A stretch of DNA of 64,000 nt from Bacillus sp. V3-13 (GCF_002860165.1 NZ_PGUZ01000028.1:17264-81263), one strand, 5' to 3'; positions 1 through 8,689 are shown, counted from the first letter of the stretch. The notes: generated from the sequence alone by a model not told the origin. Numbers and translations: made by a program.

Positions 1-16
1 GTTCACGGTGTTTCGC

Positions 17-47
17 AAAAAAAGACATTCTCCATCAGGAGCATGTC
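17..47 (-). terminator. Terminator downstream of the esterase gene
   Basis: Read on the minus strand, GACATGCTCC and GGAGAATGTC form a stem with one internal mismatch and a TGAT loop, followed by seven T. It lies about 125 nt after the esterase stop codon. The reading frame that stays open across 1..156 (minus) has no ribosome binding site and contains this hairpin, so I do not call it a gene. Confidence 0.7.
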
Positions 48-172
48 CGCTTGAAAAAGAAATTTCTCTCTTAGGCACTTTGATGTTAATCTTAGCATTT
101 AACTGCACTAAATGCAATGATATCGCATGCCTCAGCACAGGCTTCTTATTCATCATAGACAGTTAAATTTAA

Positions 173-880
173 TCAGATTACAGCTGCTGGTTCGTCTGCT
201 TTTAAAAATTGGAACACTTCTGAAAAGAGCTGCTCTTTTTCATCGCAATGGCAAATTAAATGACCCGAGTTGCTGACGTATTTAATATCTTTATGATTCG
301 TTCCAATTTTATCATATAAGTATCTGGCGCTCTTAACGGGGACAATTCCATCCGCTTCACCCTGGGCAATAAACGTTGGTATTTGGACTTGCTTAAGGAG
401 AGGCCGTATGCTGGCAACCAGCCGCCGGAATTGAATCGTTGCCGATAGTGGCGTGCTGATAATTTTTTGCTTATACCTGAGAAACAACTCGTTTTCTGAT
501 AAGTTCCCCTTGACTGCATCCTTGACCATTATTCCTATATCGGAAGCAAGCTGTTTCGGGTTCACATAGTAAGCTGCCGCACTGAGCAGGACCAGCTTGG
601 CGACTGGATAATGAACGGCCAGGTAACTTGCAATAATCCCGCCCATCGAAAAACCAATCACATAAACTTTATCACATTTCTTGAGCAGCATTTGCAATTC
701 TTTTTCTGCATGTTCAATCCACTGCTTGTAATGAATACCCTTCAAGCTAAGGGTTTCTCCATGTCCCGGCAAGGTCGGAATGGAGAATTCCCAATCCGTC
801 CTCTCCTGCAAATAGTTAACCAACGGTTCAATTTCAAAGGGAGAGCCGGTAAAACCATGAATGCATAAGCAGCCAATCAT
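173..880 (-). CDS. Carboxylesterase / alpha-beta hydrolase
   Basis: A 235-residue single-domain alpha/beta hydrolase resembling bacillary carboxylesterases (Est30 type), cytosolic because no signal peptide is visible. An HGFTGSP oxyanion-hole motif lies at residues 8-14 and the nucleophile elbow GFSMGG places Ser78 as catalytic. Asp177 (GEADGIVP) and His207 (NSGH) complete a plausible triad. The substrate is probably a short or medium acyl ester, inferred from family only. An upstream ATG at 1003 would add 41 residues that do not look like the family; the start at 880 is preceded by GGCGGGTGATC. It follows murF on the same strand after a terminator, so it is probably transcribed separately. 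Confidence 0.85.
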   Translation of the reverse strand: MIGCLCIHGFTGSPFEIEPLVNYLQERTDWEFSIPTLPGHGETLSLKGIHYKQWIEHAEKELQMLLKKCDKVYVIGFSMGGIIASYLAVHYPVAKLVLLSAAAYYVNPKQLASDIGIMVKDAVKGNLSENELFLRYKQKIISTPLSATIQFRRLVASIRPLLKQVQIPTFIAQGEADGIVPVKSARYLYDKIGTNHKDIKYVSNSGHLICHCDEKEQLFSEVFQFLKADEPAAVI

Positions 881-1130
881 TTTGATCACCCGCCAGTACT
901 TCAATAAAAGTTTCATATAAACATGACAGCCGAAAGAAGCCCTTCCCCCGGTCAAAAGCTTAAATTCGATAGGAAAGGATGATCCACTTTCTGACGATAT
1001 CAAAACTCTTTCCCTATTCTTTACTCGTTTACACTTATCATACTAAAGAAAAAGAAATATATCAGTTTTGAGCAATGAAATTTCACCAAACCTCTTCGCT
1101 GAAATGGACAGCCGGTTGCGGATGAGATCC

Positions 1131-1166
1131 GATAATAATAAAAACCCGATTTCAATTCAACCGGGA
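1131..1166 (-). terminator. Rho-independent terminator after murF
   Basis: On the minus strand CCCGGTT pairs with AATCGGG (7 bp, one G-U pair) around a short loop, followed by TTTTTATTATT. It ends the ddl-murF unit. The rest of 881..1266 holds no convincing gene. Confidence 0.75.
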
Positions 1167-1266
1167 TTTTATTCATGTTTAGCATATGGATTTTAAGAAC
1201 AAGAATGTCCATTCGAGCCTTTATCTTTAGCTTTTGAGCCAGCACTGCAATCATTTGGCATTCTCC

Positions 1267-2649
1267 TTACACCGGCTTTTGCAATCCGGTAACAACATCC
1301 TCGAGCTTCATTCCGCGCGAAGCTTTTACCAGGATCAATGTTTTCCTGTCCGTATACTTTTTTAATTCCTTAATCAGATCATTTTTATCATCAAAAGCAA
1401 ATATCTTATCCGCCCCAATTGATTGACGGGCACCTTCGGCGATAAAGCGGCCTAAGGGGCCGTATGTAAACACATAGTCGATCTTTTCAGGATTCAGGCC
1501 TGCACCAATTTGCCGGTGAAATTCAATTTCGAGCGGTCCGAGCTCCAGCATATCGCCGAGAACGACGATCCTTTTTGAAAAGCCCTCCAAATCCGAAATA
1601 AGCTCAATCGCAGCCCTCATCGCTGTTGGGCTCGCATTATAGGCGTCATTAATGATTCTTTCTCCCTTGGCGCCTTCGACCAGTTCCATTCTCATCTGTG
1701 TCAGCTTCAGGCCTTGAAACCCTTTGTCCATTTTTTCGTAAGCAATCCCAAAAAAGCGGGCGGTCAGCATGACAGCGAGCGCATTGAGGACATTATGAAC
1801 CCCGAGAACAGGCAGATGAATTTTTCCCTGAAATTGATTTACTGTAAATTGATTGCCTTGTTCACTCTGGATAATCTCAATAGGATAAAGATCATTTTCC
1901 GGCGATTTGCCAAACGTTCCAATCGTAAACTTTGCTTCATAACCTTTCAGCCGTTCCCGGAGAAGCGGTTCATCGCCGTAATAAACAATCAGCCCGCCAT
2001 CCTGCAAACCTTTGACAATTTCGAGCTTTGCTTCGGCTATTCCTTCCCGTGATCCGAGATCCTGCAAATGGGCTTCCCCGATATTTGTAATCACTACGGC
2101 ATCAGGCCGGGCAAGCTTTGTGAGTAATTCAATCTCACCTTTTGCACTCATGCCCATTTCGAGAACTGCCATTTCCGTTTCCGGTTTCAACTTCAGGACA
2201 GTCAAAGGCAAGCCGATATGGTTGTTAAAATTACCTTCTGTTTTTTGGACTTTATATTCGAGGGAGAGAACGCTTGCCATCATGTCCTTTGTCGTGGTTT
2301 TCCCATTGCTTCCCGTAATCCCGATGATTTTTGTTGATAACTCGTCCCGATAACTGCCGGCCAGCTCCTGTAAAGCAAGGAGTGTATCCTCGACGATAAT
2401 AATCGGCAAATGGACGGGCGGGTTTGGTGCATCCTTTTGCCAGAAGGCGGCCCCTGCACCTTTATTGATTGCTTCCTCCACAAACCGGTGTCCATCGGCG
2501 TTTTCACCTTTAAAAGGAATAAACAAATTTCCTGTTTCTATCTTTCGCGAATCAATGCTGACCCCGTTAATTTCAGTATCTCCCCATTTCTGGAGATCAA
2601 TTTCGGCCTTAATCATTTCTGAAAGCTGCCTGATCGTTTTTCGGATCAT
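1267..2649 (-). CDS. murF: UDP-MurNAc-tripeptide--D-Ala-D-Ala ligase MurF
   Basis: MurF joins D-Ala-D-Ala to UDP-MurNAc-tripeptide using ATP, the last cytosolic step in muropeptide assembly. The 460-residue product has the Mur ligase order: N-terminal substrate domain (about 1-105), central ATPase domain with P-loop GSNGKTTT at 113-120, and a C-terminal domain with NDAYNASP and VVLGDMLELG motifs. The start at 2649 (M-I-R-K) is chosen because AGGAGGAC lies 6-7 nt before it; an ATG 24 nt further upstream lacks a site. It follows ddl, which makes its D-Ala-D-Ala substrate, on the same strand with a 63-nt gap that holds a hairpin. Confidence 0.97.
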   Translation of the reverse strand: MIRKTIRQLSEMIKAEIDLQKWGDTEINGVSIDSRKIETGNLFIPFKGENADGHRFVEEAINKGAGAAFWQKDAPNPPVHLPIIIVEDTLLALQELAGSYRDELSTKIIGITGSNGKTTTKDMMASVLSLEYKVQKTEGNFNNHIGLPLTVLKLKPETEMAVLEMGMSAKGEIELLTKLARPDAVVITNIGEAHLQDLGSREGIAEAKLEIVKGLQDGGLIVYYGDEPLLRERLKGYEAKFTIGTFGKSPENDLYPIEIIQSEQGNQFTVNQFQGKIHLPVLGVHNVLNALAVMLTARFFGIAYEKMDKGFQGLKLTQMRMELVEGAKGERIINDAYNASPTAMRAAIELISDLEGFSKRIVVLGDMLELGPLEIEFHRQIGAGLNPEKIDYVFTYGPLGRFIAEGARQSIGADKIFAFDDKNDLIKELKKYTDRKTLILVKASRGMKLEDVVTGLQKPV

Positions 2650-2679
2650 TATAGTCCTCCTGTTCCAAAACATGAAGGA

Positions 2680-2700
2680 ACACGGCGTGAAGCGCCGTGT
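2680..2700 (-). other. Hairpin between ddl and murF
   Basis: ACACGGCG and CGCCGTGT form a perfect 8-bp GC-rich stem with a 5-nt loop in the ddl-murF gap. There is no T tract, so it is more likely an RNA processing or stability element, or a weak attenuator, than a terminator. Confidence 0.5.
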
Positions 2701-2712
2701 ATCCCTTTGCTG

Positions 2713-3795
2713 CTAGAATGTATGCTTAATGTTCTGTTTTTCTGCATGCCTTTCTTCGGCCAGCTTAACAAGACGTTCAATCAGCTCCGGGTATTCAACC
2801 CCGGTATGCTTCCACAGTAAAGGAAACATGCTGAAAGGAGTAAATCCAGGCATCGTATTGACTTCATTGATATATGCTTTTCCGTCCTTTGTCAAGAAGA
2901 AGTCGGCCCGTACCAGTCCTGAGCAATCGAGCGCTTTAAACGATCTAATCGCCATTTCCTTAAGCTCACTGTATTCTTCTTTTGTAATATCCGCCGGGAT
3001 AATCATCGCGGTATCGCCGTCTTCGTATTTTGCTTTATAGTCGTAAAAATCTTTCTTTGGCACAATTTCACCAGCAACTGAACATTCAGGCTCATCATTT
3101 CCAAGGACGCCGATTTCAATCTCCCTGGCGATAATCCCTTCTTCAACAATGATCTTCCTGTCAAATTGGAAGGCTTCCTTAACAGCAGCTGCCAGTTCAT
3201 CGCGGTTGGACGCCTTGCTGATCCCAACGCTGGAACCGAGATTGGCCGGTTTCACGAAGCAGGGGTAGCCCAGTTCTTTTTCGATTCTGTCATATGCTGC
3301 TTCACTGGCCTTCTCCCATTCACTTCGGGTAAACCAGGCATACTTGACCTGGGCAAGCCCGGCTTGTGCAAATACATTCTTCATCATGATTTTATCCATA
3401 CCGGCAGCGGAAGCAAGCACTCCGTTTCCTACATAAGGCAGATTTAAAAGTTCGAGCAAACCCTGGACCGTGCCGTCTTCTCCATTTGGTCCATGAAGAA
3501 GCGGGAAGATCACATCCAAAGTTTGATCCTGCCCCGAAGCACTGCCCTGAAACAACGCCGGAGCGAGTGAAGCTTGGGAAGCTTCATCACCTTGAGAGAA
3601 TTGCAATGCTTTCACATCCCCGACAGGACCGCTTAATTGAGGCCCTTTCACCCATTTCCCTTCATCTGTTATGTAAATAGGATGGATATCGAATTTTTCC
3701 ACATCAAGCGCTTTAATGACAGCAAGGGCTGTTTGCAGTGAAACTTTATGTTCAGCGGATTTTCCCCCGTATAATAGCCCAAGTTTTGTTTTCAT
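2713..3795 (-). CDS. ddl: D-alanine--D-alanine ligase Ddl
   Basis: Ddl condenses two D-Ala with ATP hydrolysis to give the dipeptide used by MurF. At 360 residues it has the usual length. It shows the N-terminal domain ([13 protein letters not shown] at the start), the ATP-grasp region ([16 protein letters not shown]) and the C-terminal catalytic stretch [15 protein letters not shown] with the metal-binding E and N. The start is preceded by TTGGAGGTTCGATT. The ddl-murF order is standard in Bacillus. Confidence 0.97.
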   Translation of the reverse strand: MKTKLGLLYGGKSAEHKVSLQTALAVIKALDVEKFDIHPIYITDEGKWVKGPQLSGPVGDVKALQFSQGDEASQASLAPALFQGSASGQDQTLDVIFPLLHGPNGEDGTVQGLLELLNLPYVGNGVLASAAGMDKIMMKNVFAQAGLAQVKYAWFTRSEWEKASEAAYDRIEKELGYPCFVKPANLGSSVGISKASNRDELAAAVKEAFQFDRKIIVEEGIIAREIEIGVLGNDEPECSVAGEIVPKKDFYDYKAKYEDGDTAMIIPADITKEEYSELKEMAIRSFKALDCSGLVRADFFLTKDGKAYINEVNTMPGFTPFSMFPLLWKHTGVEYPELIERLVKLAEERHAEKQNIKHTF

Positions 3796-4335
3796 AATCG
3801 AACCTCCAATAAGTCATTCACAAACATGATTTTATTTTAACATGTTCTTCTGCAAGAAAAGAGTCATACACAAATGTTTTCTGATGGAAATTTATCACCT
3901 TGTCATCTAAGTACATTTCTCTAACTAAAATAAAAAATGAACCATTTTTTGTGAGCAAGTCCCGTGTGCTTGAAAAAAGAGGGACATTCCGCAATCGTGT
4001 GCCCGGTTTATATTTTACAAAAATATATTAGCCCGGATAATCGCGAAAGAAATACTATTCTAATATTATATTAAATATACTTGAAACTTTCATATTTCAG
4101 AAAATACCCAATAATTTTATTTTTAATATTATAATATTTATTAGTTAACTTTTCGATTTATTCGCGTTGTTAGGAGGACAACATGAAAATTGACCGATCA
4201 TAGCGGATCGATCTTTGCTTGTTGCTGTTGGAGGGACGATGTTACCGATCCTTTCTCGCCATCTGTTTCTATTACCTGAATATTCGCACTAAATGTACAT
4301 TATGATAAAATGTAAATAAAAGGGGTGTGAAATCA
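3796..4335. other. Intergenic region with a short leader-like ORF
   Basis: This AT-rich stretch lacks a normal gene. At 4183..4203 (plus) AGGAGG is followed 5 nt later by ATG and a six-codon frame (M-K-I-D-R-S-stop). CGATC at 4195-4199 can pair with GATCG at 4206-4210, while GGATCG at 4205-4210 can instead pair with CGATCC at 4246-4251, so two exclusive hairpins are possible. No function is assigned. Confidence 0.4.
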
Positions 4336-4419
4336 ATGATAGGCATTCTATTTATTTTTGTTCTGAGTGGCGGAGGGACTGGCCCTGTGAAGCCCGGCAA
4401 CCATTCCAATTTGGAATAG
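4336..4419 (+). CDS. Possible 27-codon upstream ORF across the riboswitch
   Basis: An ATG at 4336 lies about 9 nt after AGGGGTG and opens 27 codons ending in TAG at 4417, running through most of the 5' half of the SAM aptamer. The peptide begins M-I-G-I-L-F-I-F and then Gly/Pro-rich residues encoded by the aptamer core. It may be a chance frame. If translated, ribosomes would compete with aptamer folding. Confidence 0.25.
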   Translation: MIGILFIFVLSGGGTGPVKPGNHSNLE

Positions 4420-4465
4420 GTGCTAAATCCAGCAAAACATTTTTTGTTTTGAAAGATGAGAGCGG
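4355..4465 (+). promoter_or_regulatory. SAM-I riboswitch (S-box aptamer)
   Basis: The S-box core is clear: GGCGGAGGGACTGGCCC, then GTGAAGCCCGGCAACC, a P3 hairpin (ATTCCA/TGGAAT), AGGTGCTAAATCCAGCAAA, a P4 hairpin (CAAAAC/GTTTTG), and the closing GAAAGATGAG. SAM binding would normally stabilise P1 and let the downstream terminator form. The 5' strand of P1 is poor: the usual CUUAUC-like stretch pairing with GATGAG is not evident before GAGTGGCGG. The GAGAG of the 3' strand can pair with CTCTC of the terminator, as expected for an antiterminator. Confidence 0.9.
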
Positions 4466-4482
4466 GCGACCATACTATGATC

Positions 4483-4510
4483 AAACCTCTCTACTTTGGA
4501 GAGGTTTTTT
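4483..4510 (+). terminator. S-box regulated terminator
   Basis: AAACCTCTC (4483-4491) pairs perfectly with GAGAGGTTT (4499-4507), followed by a T run. It sits directly after the aptamer and 53 nt before the oxidase start, so the riboswitch controls the oxidase by premature termination. Confidence 0.9.
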
Positions 4511-4562
4511 GTGTTTTAGAACCTTTGTCAAAAAAATCACGTACTAGAAAGGAAATGAAATC

Positions 4563-5723
4563 ATGGCGGTAATCAGCAGGGAAGATCCTCTATTAGCAAA
4601 AATGAAAGAAACCGGGCTCAATTTTACAACCGAAGAGTGGGAGAGGGAAGCTGAACGTGTGCTGGAACCAGGCCCGTTCGGTTATATCCAATCAGGTTCC
4701 AGCGGTGAAGAAACGCTGAAGAAAAATACGAGAGCTTTTGAAGAATACAGTATTTTGCCAAGAGTTTTAACCAATGTAGCAAATCCGGACTTTTCGATAG
4801 AATTGTTGAATCAAACTTTTCCTTCCCCTTTATTGTTTGCACCGGTTGGAATGCAAAAGATTGCACATCAGGATGGAGAACTGGCAGCGGCAAGAGCAGC
4901 GGGCTCATTAGGAATTCCCTATATTGCAAGCACTGTATCGAGCTATACTATGGAAGAGATTGCCGCAGCCAACCCGTTTAGCTCCAACTGGTTCCAGCTT
5001 TACTGGTCCAATAATCGGGATTTATCGTTGAGCATGGTGAAACGGGCTGAAAACGCCGGCTATCAAGCCCTGGTGGTTACAGTCGATACCGTCATGCTGG
5101 GCTGGCGGGAAAAAGACTTGCACAATAGCTATTCTCCGCTCAGACTCGGTTTTGGAAAAGCAAACTATATTTCTGACCCTATTTTTCAGGCTAAAGTAAA
5201 TATTGAAGATAACGAACAAGTCGTGGGCGAAATTTTAAAACAAATTCTCCATCCTTCTTTTAACTGGGATGATCTGCAATGGCTAAAAACGCAAACAAGT
5301 CTGCCGATTGTTTTAAAAGGAGTCCTTCATCCTGACGATGCAGTTGAAGCAGTTAAAAGGGGCTTCGAGGGAATTATTGTTTCAAACCATGGCGGAAGGC
5401 AGCTGGATGGAGTCATCTCCGCGCTCGATGCATTGCCATTAATTCGCAGCGCTGTCCATGAAACATTCCCAGTTCTTTTTGATAGCGGCATCCGCCGGGG
5501 CACCGATATGGTCAAGGCGCTTGCGCTTGGTGCGAATGCTGTATTGCTTGGAAGGCCTTATGTATACGGGCTGGCGGTTGCAGGGGAACAAGGAGTTCAA
5601 AAGGTTGTTTCGAACTTACTCGATGAATTTAAAGTATCGGCAGGCCTGTCCGGGGCGAAGAACATAGCTGAACTCAAAAAAACCACTCTCATTCGGAATG
5701 TCGTTGATAATGCAAGAGATTGA
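4563..5723 (+). CDS. FMN-dependent alpha-hydroxy-acid oxidase (lactate oxidase/monooxygenase family)
   Basis: A 386-residue TIM-barrel flavoprotein of the glycolate oxidase/lactate oxidase family, which oxidises 2-hydroxy acids to 2-oxo acids with FMN and oxygen. Landmarks are FAPVGMQ and STVSSYTMEEIA near the FMN site, the catalytic SNHGGRQLDG (His base, Arg for the carboxylate) and DSGIRRGTDMVKALALGANAV in the phosphate-binding region. Close relatives are often annotated as lactate 2-monooxygenase. The start follows AAAGGA. The upstream SAM riboswitch suggests a role in methionine metabolism, for example oxidation of 2-hydroxy-4-methylthiobutyrate to the methionine keto acid; that is inference. 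It is a single-gene unit with its own terminator. Confidence 0.88.
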   Translation: MAVISREDPLLAKMKETGLNFTTEEWEREAERVLEPGPFGYIQSGSSGEETLKKNTRAFEEYSILPRVLTNVANPDFSIELLNQTFPSPLLFAPVGMQKIAHQDGELAAARAAGSLGIPYIASTVSSYTMEEIAAANPFSSNWFQLYWSNNRDLSLSMVKRAENAGYQALVVTVDTVMLGWREKDLHNSYSPLRLGFGKANYISDPIFQAKVNIEDNEQVVGEILKQILHPSFNWDDLQWLKTQTSLPIVLKGVLHPDDAVEAVKRGFEGIIVSNHGGRQLDGVISALDALPLIRSAVHETFPVLFDSGIRRGTDMVKALALGANAVLLGRPYVYGLAVAGEQGVQKVVSNLLDEFKVSAGLSGAKNIAELKKTTLIRNVVDNARD

Positions 5724-5732
5724 TAAAGTACT

Positions 5733-5760
5733 GGCGAGCGGGCATGCTTTGCTCGCTTTT
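5733..5760 (+). terminator. Terminator after the hydroxy-acid oxidase
   Basis: GCGAGC and GCTCGC form the stem, followed by TTTTCC, shortly after the oxidase stop codon. Confidence 0.7.
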
Positions 5761-5935
5761 CCTTTGCTCAAGTCATAAAACATGGCTTTGGCCAGCTGAA
5801 AGTATAATGTTTTTCTAATGAAAAAGGCTTTGACAACGCTATCGTGTTAATGCTAATTTAAAGAATAACGTGAGACTGACATAAAGAAAGCCTTACCAAT
5901 ATCCTAATGTTTTTTAAAGGGAGGGTGGAAAAAGA

Positions 5936-6172
5936 ATGAATAAAGAAATTGTAAAATTTTTAAGAAAAAGCTATAACATGAACCAGCGCGACTTTGCAAA
6001 GCTCGTTAATTGCAGCTTCTCGCTTATTGCCCTGGTCGAAGTCGGCAAAAGAAGGGTTACAGAAGATCTCGAAAGTAAAATTAAAAATACCTTTGACCTT
6101 GATGAAGAACAATTGCAATCGATCGCAACGCTCGTCTCTGAATTCAGCAAAGGAATACCGCCGTTTTTTTAA
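5936..6172 (+). CDS. Small XRE-family helix-turn-helix regulator
   Basis: A 78-residue protein that is essentially one Cro/C1-type DNA-binding domain: residues 5-60 show the pattern MNQRDFAKLVNCSFSLIALVEVGKR, where the recognition helix follows the turn around N-C-S. It has no sensor or oligomerisation domain, so it probably binds DNA as a dimer. GGGAGGGTGG precedes the start. It converges with the two-component operon but is transcribed alone. Its target is unknown. Confidence 0.8.
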   Translation: MNKEIVKFLRKSYNMNQRDFAKLVNCSFSLIALVEVGKRRVTEDLESKIKNTFDLDEEQLQSIATLVSEFSKGIPPFF

Positions 6173-6193
6173 AATGATTATCAGTGCTCCATC

Positions 6194-6221
6194 AAAAAAA
6201 GATGGACCTGTTAAATCCATC
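6194..6221 (-). terminator. Terminator of the two-component/ABC operon
   Basis: On the minus strand GATGGA and TCCATC form a stem followed by seven T. The stem begins inside the last codons of the response regulator, so the stop codon lies in the hairpin. Confidence 0.75.
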
Positions 6222-6813
6222 CCTTTTCTTCCGCAATTGAAATTGCCTCTATTCGATTTTTACACTCAAGCTTATTTAAAATTTCTGATATATAGTTCCG
6301 GACCGTACCGGATGATAAATATAACAGGCTTGAAATTTCCTTGGCTGTTTTCCCTTCTGCGACCAGCTTGAGTATTTCCCTTTCACGAGTCGTCAATGGA
6401 TTTTCTGTTCGAACGCTTCCAAAAATCAATTCCGGAGAAAATTGCTTTTTCCCCTTCATAACATTGCGAATCGTATCAGCCAGTTCATCAACTGATCCAT
6501 CCTTCAGCATATACCCGTCCACTTCAGCCTTCAACGCACGCTCAAAATAACCGGGACGGGCAAACGTTGTCAGGATGATAATTTTACATTGGGAGTTTCT
6601 CGCTTTTAACACCTCAGCTACTTCGAGACCGCTTTTTATCGGCATTTCTATATCCATCAGGCAAACATCCGGTTTCTGATCCAGGATTAATTGCAGTGCT
6701 TCATCGCCATTTGCCGCCTCGGCAACGACATCAATATCGTCTTCCAGTTCAAGAAGCGAACCGAGTGCGCCCCGCAGCATTCGTTGGTCTTCGGCAATGA
6801 TAATGCGAATCAT
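6211..6813 (-). CDS. yvfU: NarL/LuxR-family response regulator (YvfU/DesR-like)
   Basis: A 200-residue response regulator. The receiver domain (about 1-120) has acidic residues E8/D9, phospho-acceptor Asp54 (LMDIEMP), Thr82/Thr83 and Lys104. The C-terminal LuxR-type HTH (about 138-198) begins NPLTTREREILKLVAEGKT. Gene order and sequence match B. subtilis yvfU better than desR, because an ABC exporter rather than a desaturase accompanies it. It overlaps the kinase gene by 4 nt, so the two are translationally coupled. It presumably activates the adjacent transporter genes in response to a membrane-derived signal. Confidence 0.9.
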   Translation of the reverse strand: MIRIIIAEDQRMLRGALGSLLELEDDIDVVAEAANGDEALQLILDQKPDVCLMDIEMPIKSGLEVAEVLKARNSQCKIIILTTFARPGYFERALKAEVDGYMLKDGSVDELADTIRNVMKGKKQFSPELIFGSVRTENPLTTREREILKLVAEGKTAKEISSLLYLSSGTVRNYISEILNKLECKNRIEAISIAEEKGWI

Positions 6814-7943
6814 GAAACAACGTCCTCCTTTTGCGCTTTAACAATGACCGGCACCGTTATAACCAGCTTTGTGCCTCCGGAACACAGAATATTTAATGAT
6901 CCGTCTATCAGGTTCAAGCGTTCGCACATTCCCTTTAATCCATTGCCATAGTTGTTTTTATCGAAAAGACCGATTCCGTCATCTTGCACCTCTAAGGCAA
7001 TTTGCCCCTCTTCATGATTAAAAGTTACTGTACAATTATTGGCTTTACTGTGCTTTACCACATTTGTTACAGCCTCCCGCAAACACATGCTCAGGATATT
7101 TTGGGTTAGAAAGGGGACATTCGCCAAGCTTTTTTCCCCGTCTATCCGAAACGAGATTCCTGCTGCTTTTAGAATCATCTCCACTTCGATCAACTCTTCC
7201 GGAATGGTGGTAGCACGCATGTCGGATACCAATTCTCTGACTTGAGTTAAAGCGGAACGGGACGTCCTTTCCACTTCCTTTGCTTCGAGGCGGGCTCGTG
7301 CAGGGTCTTTTAAAATTAATTTATTTATAAGCTGGCTTTTTAACGTGATGAGAGATAGTGTATGGCCCAGTGTATCATGGAGGTCGCGGGCGATCCGCAT
7401 CCGCTCCTCGCGCTTAATCAGCTCTGCAATTTGTTCATTTGCTTCATCAAGCTTTTTCTCAAGCTCAACCCTCGTATTCATTGAGCGGATTCCAAGCGGA
7501 GAAATCAGCATAATCACAATAAAAGGTACAAAGTATATCATTCCACTGAGTTCCATCTCTCGCAAATGAACCAAAAACGGAACTAGAATGGCTGCAGAAA
7601 ACCAGCTTAAAGCAGTCACAAATCTCTTCTTGTCGGAATACCAGGCAATAAAATTGGCCGGAAAGAATCCCATGTACAGAAAGTTAAAATTATAAAAGAT
7701 TGATAGATAGACAATAATCCCAATTTGCAAACCGAGCCATAAAGCAGAAGGTTCCTCACTCATAAAATACAGTTGTCGATATGTGACAAGAAACAGGAAC
7801 AGCAGCACATAGCCAACTGCCATTTTTAAACCTGTCTCAGTTGCAACATAGAAGATCGGCATGCTCATATAAATCAGCAAGACGTATGGAAGTAATCCAA
7901 AACGCTTCGGAAACAACTGGAACTTTTGTTTATCTGTCACCAT
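6810..7943 (-). CDS. yvfT: Sensor histidine kinase, HisKA_3 family (YvfT/DesK-like)
   Basis: A 377-residue membrane kinase. About five hydrophobic segments fill residues 15-155, a coiled coil covers roughly 155-180, and the HisKA_3 helix RIARDLHDTLGH carries phospho-acceptor His189. The ATPase domain shows REAVTNVVKHSKAN (N box), DDGIG (G1) and GNGLKGMCERL (G2). The short multi-span sensor without an extracellular domain is typical of DesK-like membrane-state sensors. It lies 5 nt after the permease gene and overlaps the regulator gene, as in yvfRSTU. Confidence 0.9.
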   Translation of the reverse strand: MVTDKQKFQLFPKRFGLLPYVLLIYMSMPIFYVATETGLKMAVGYVLLFLFLVTYRQLYFMSEEPSALWLGLQIGIIVYLSIFYNFNFLYMGFFPANFIAWYSDKKRFVTALSWFSAAILVPFLVHLREMELSGMIYFVPFIVIMLISPLGIRSMNTRVELEKKLDEANEQIAELIKREERMRIARDLHDTLGHTLSLITLKSQLINKLILKDPARARLEAKEVERTSRSALTQVRELVSDMRATTIPEELIEVEMILKAAGISFRIDGEKSLANVPFLTQNILSMCLREAVTNVVKHSKANNCTVTFNHEEGQIALEVQDDGIGLFDKNNYGNGLKGMCERLNLIDGSLNILCSGGTKLVITVPVIVKAQKEDVVS

Positions 7944-7948
7944 TCATT

Positions 7949-8689
7949 TTACACCGCCGCTTCTTGTTTTCTCCTGATATAACTAGATAGTATCATGAAC
8001 AGGAAAAAATAACTGCCTAAAACAAGAATATTCATCCAATCCGGACTGCCTCCCCGGATGATCTGCCAGGCTCCATCACCAAAATGAAATGACGGGAGCC
8101 ATAAACTAATATCCTGTATAAAGGAAGGCAGTGTTTCCATTGGCATCCACAACCCGCCCGAAATAGCCAGCCCCATATAAATGAGATTGCTCACTCCTGA
8201 AGCTGTATCCACCCTTCTCATCGTTCCCACAAGCGTACCCAATGCCAGAAACGGGAGAGAACCGGCAAGGATCCAAAAGCCGCTTGAAACCCATTCACCA
8301 ACCGTAAGCGAAATTCCGTTCATAAGAGCACCCGAGAAGAAAATAATCATAATCGAGAAGAAATGAACCACAGTTTGGCCAATCATCTTTGCAAAGAAAT
8401 AGGCAGTGAACGGCAGCGGTGTGAGCCGCATAAACGTTGTCCATCCCTTCGTCCGCTCTTCGACAAGGCGTATTCCCAGGGTCATAATACTTGAACCCAT
8501 AACACTGAACACAGTCATCGACATTAGATAATGGGCCTGCCATAAAGCGGCATCAGGCAATCCTGTATTGAATACTTTAGTAAATAGCCCATAAAACAAA
8601 ATCGGCATCAGCAATGACCAGAAAACAAAATAAGGGTTACGAAAAATCCTTAAAATCTCCGCTTTAATTTGCATCCACATTGCATTCAT
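7949..8689 (-). CDS. yvfS: ABC-2 type permease (YvfS-like)
   Basis: A 246-residue ABC-2 family membrane protein with about six transmembrane segments, the usual architecture for drug or lipid exporters. It starts at 8689 after GGAGGTTAATTC, and its ATG overlaps the ATPase stop codon (ATGA). With the ATPase it should form the exporter whose expression is set by the downstream two-component system. Substrate unknown; antimicrobial peptide or drug export is a reasonable guess from family and context. Confidence 0.85.
   Translation of the reverse strand: MNAMWMQIKAEILRIFRNPYFVFWSLLMPILFYGLFTKVFNTGLPDAALWQAHYLMSMTVFSVMGSSIMTLGIRLVEERTKGWTTFMRLTPLPFTAYFFAKMIGQTVVHFFSIMIIFFSGALMNGISLTVGEWVSSGFWILAGSLPFLALGTLVGTMRRVDTASGVSNLIYMGLAISGGLWMPMETLPSFIQDISLWLPSFHFGDGAWQIIRGGSPDWMNILVLGSYFFLFMILSSYIRRKQEAAV

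Noticed and set aside
1..156. Open minus-strand frame running off the left edge
   Set aside because: No ribosome binding site before its ATG, no recognisable protein, and a terminator hairpin lies inside it.
1021..1254. 77-codon minus-strand frame
   Set aside because: Composition is not protein-like, it spans the murF terminator and has no ribosome binding site.
4141..4270. A second known riboswitch class upstream of the S-box
   Set aside because: Compared by eye with M-box, yybP-ykoY and ydaO signatures; none fits.
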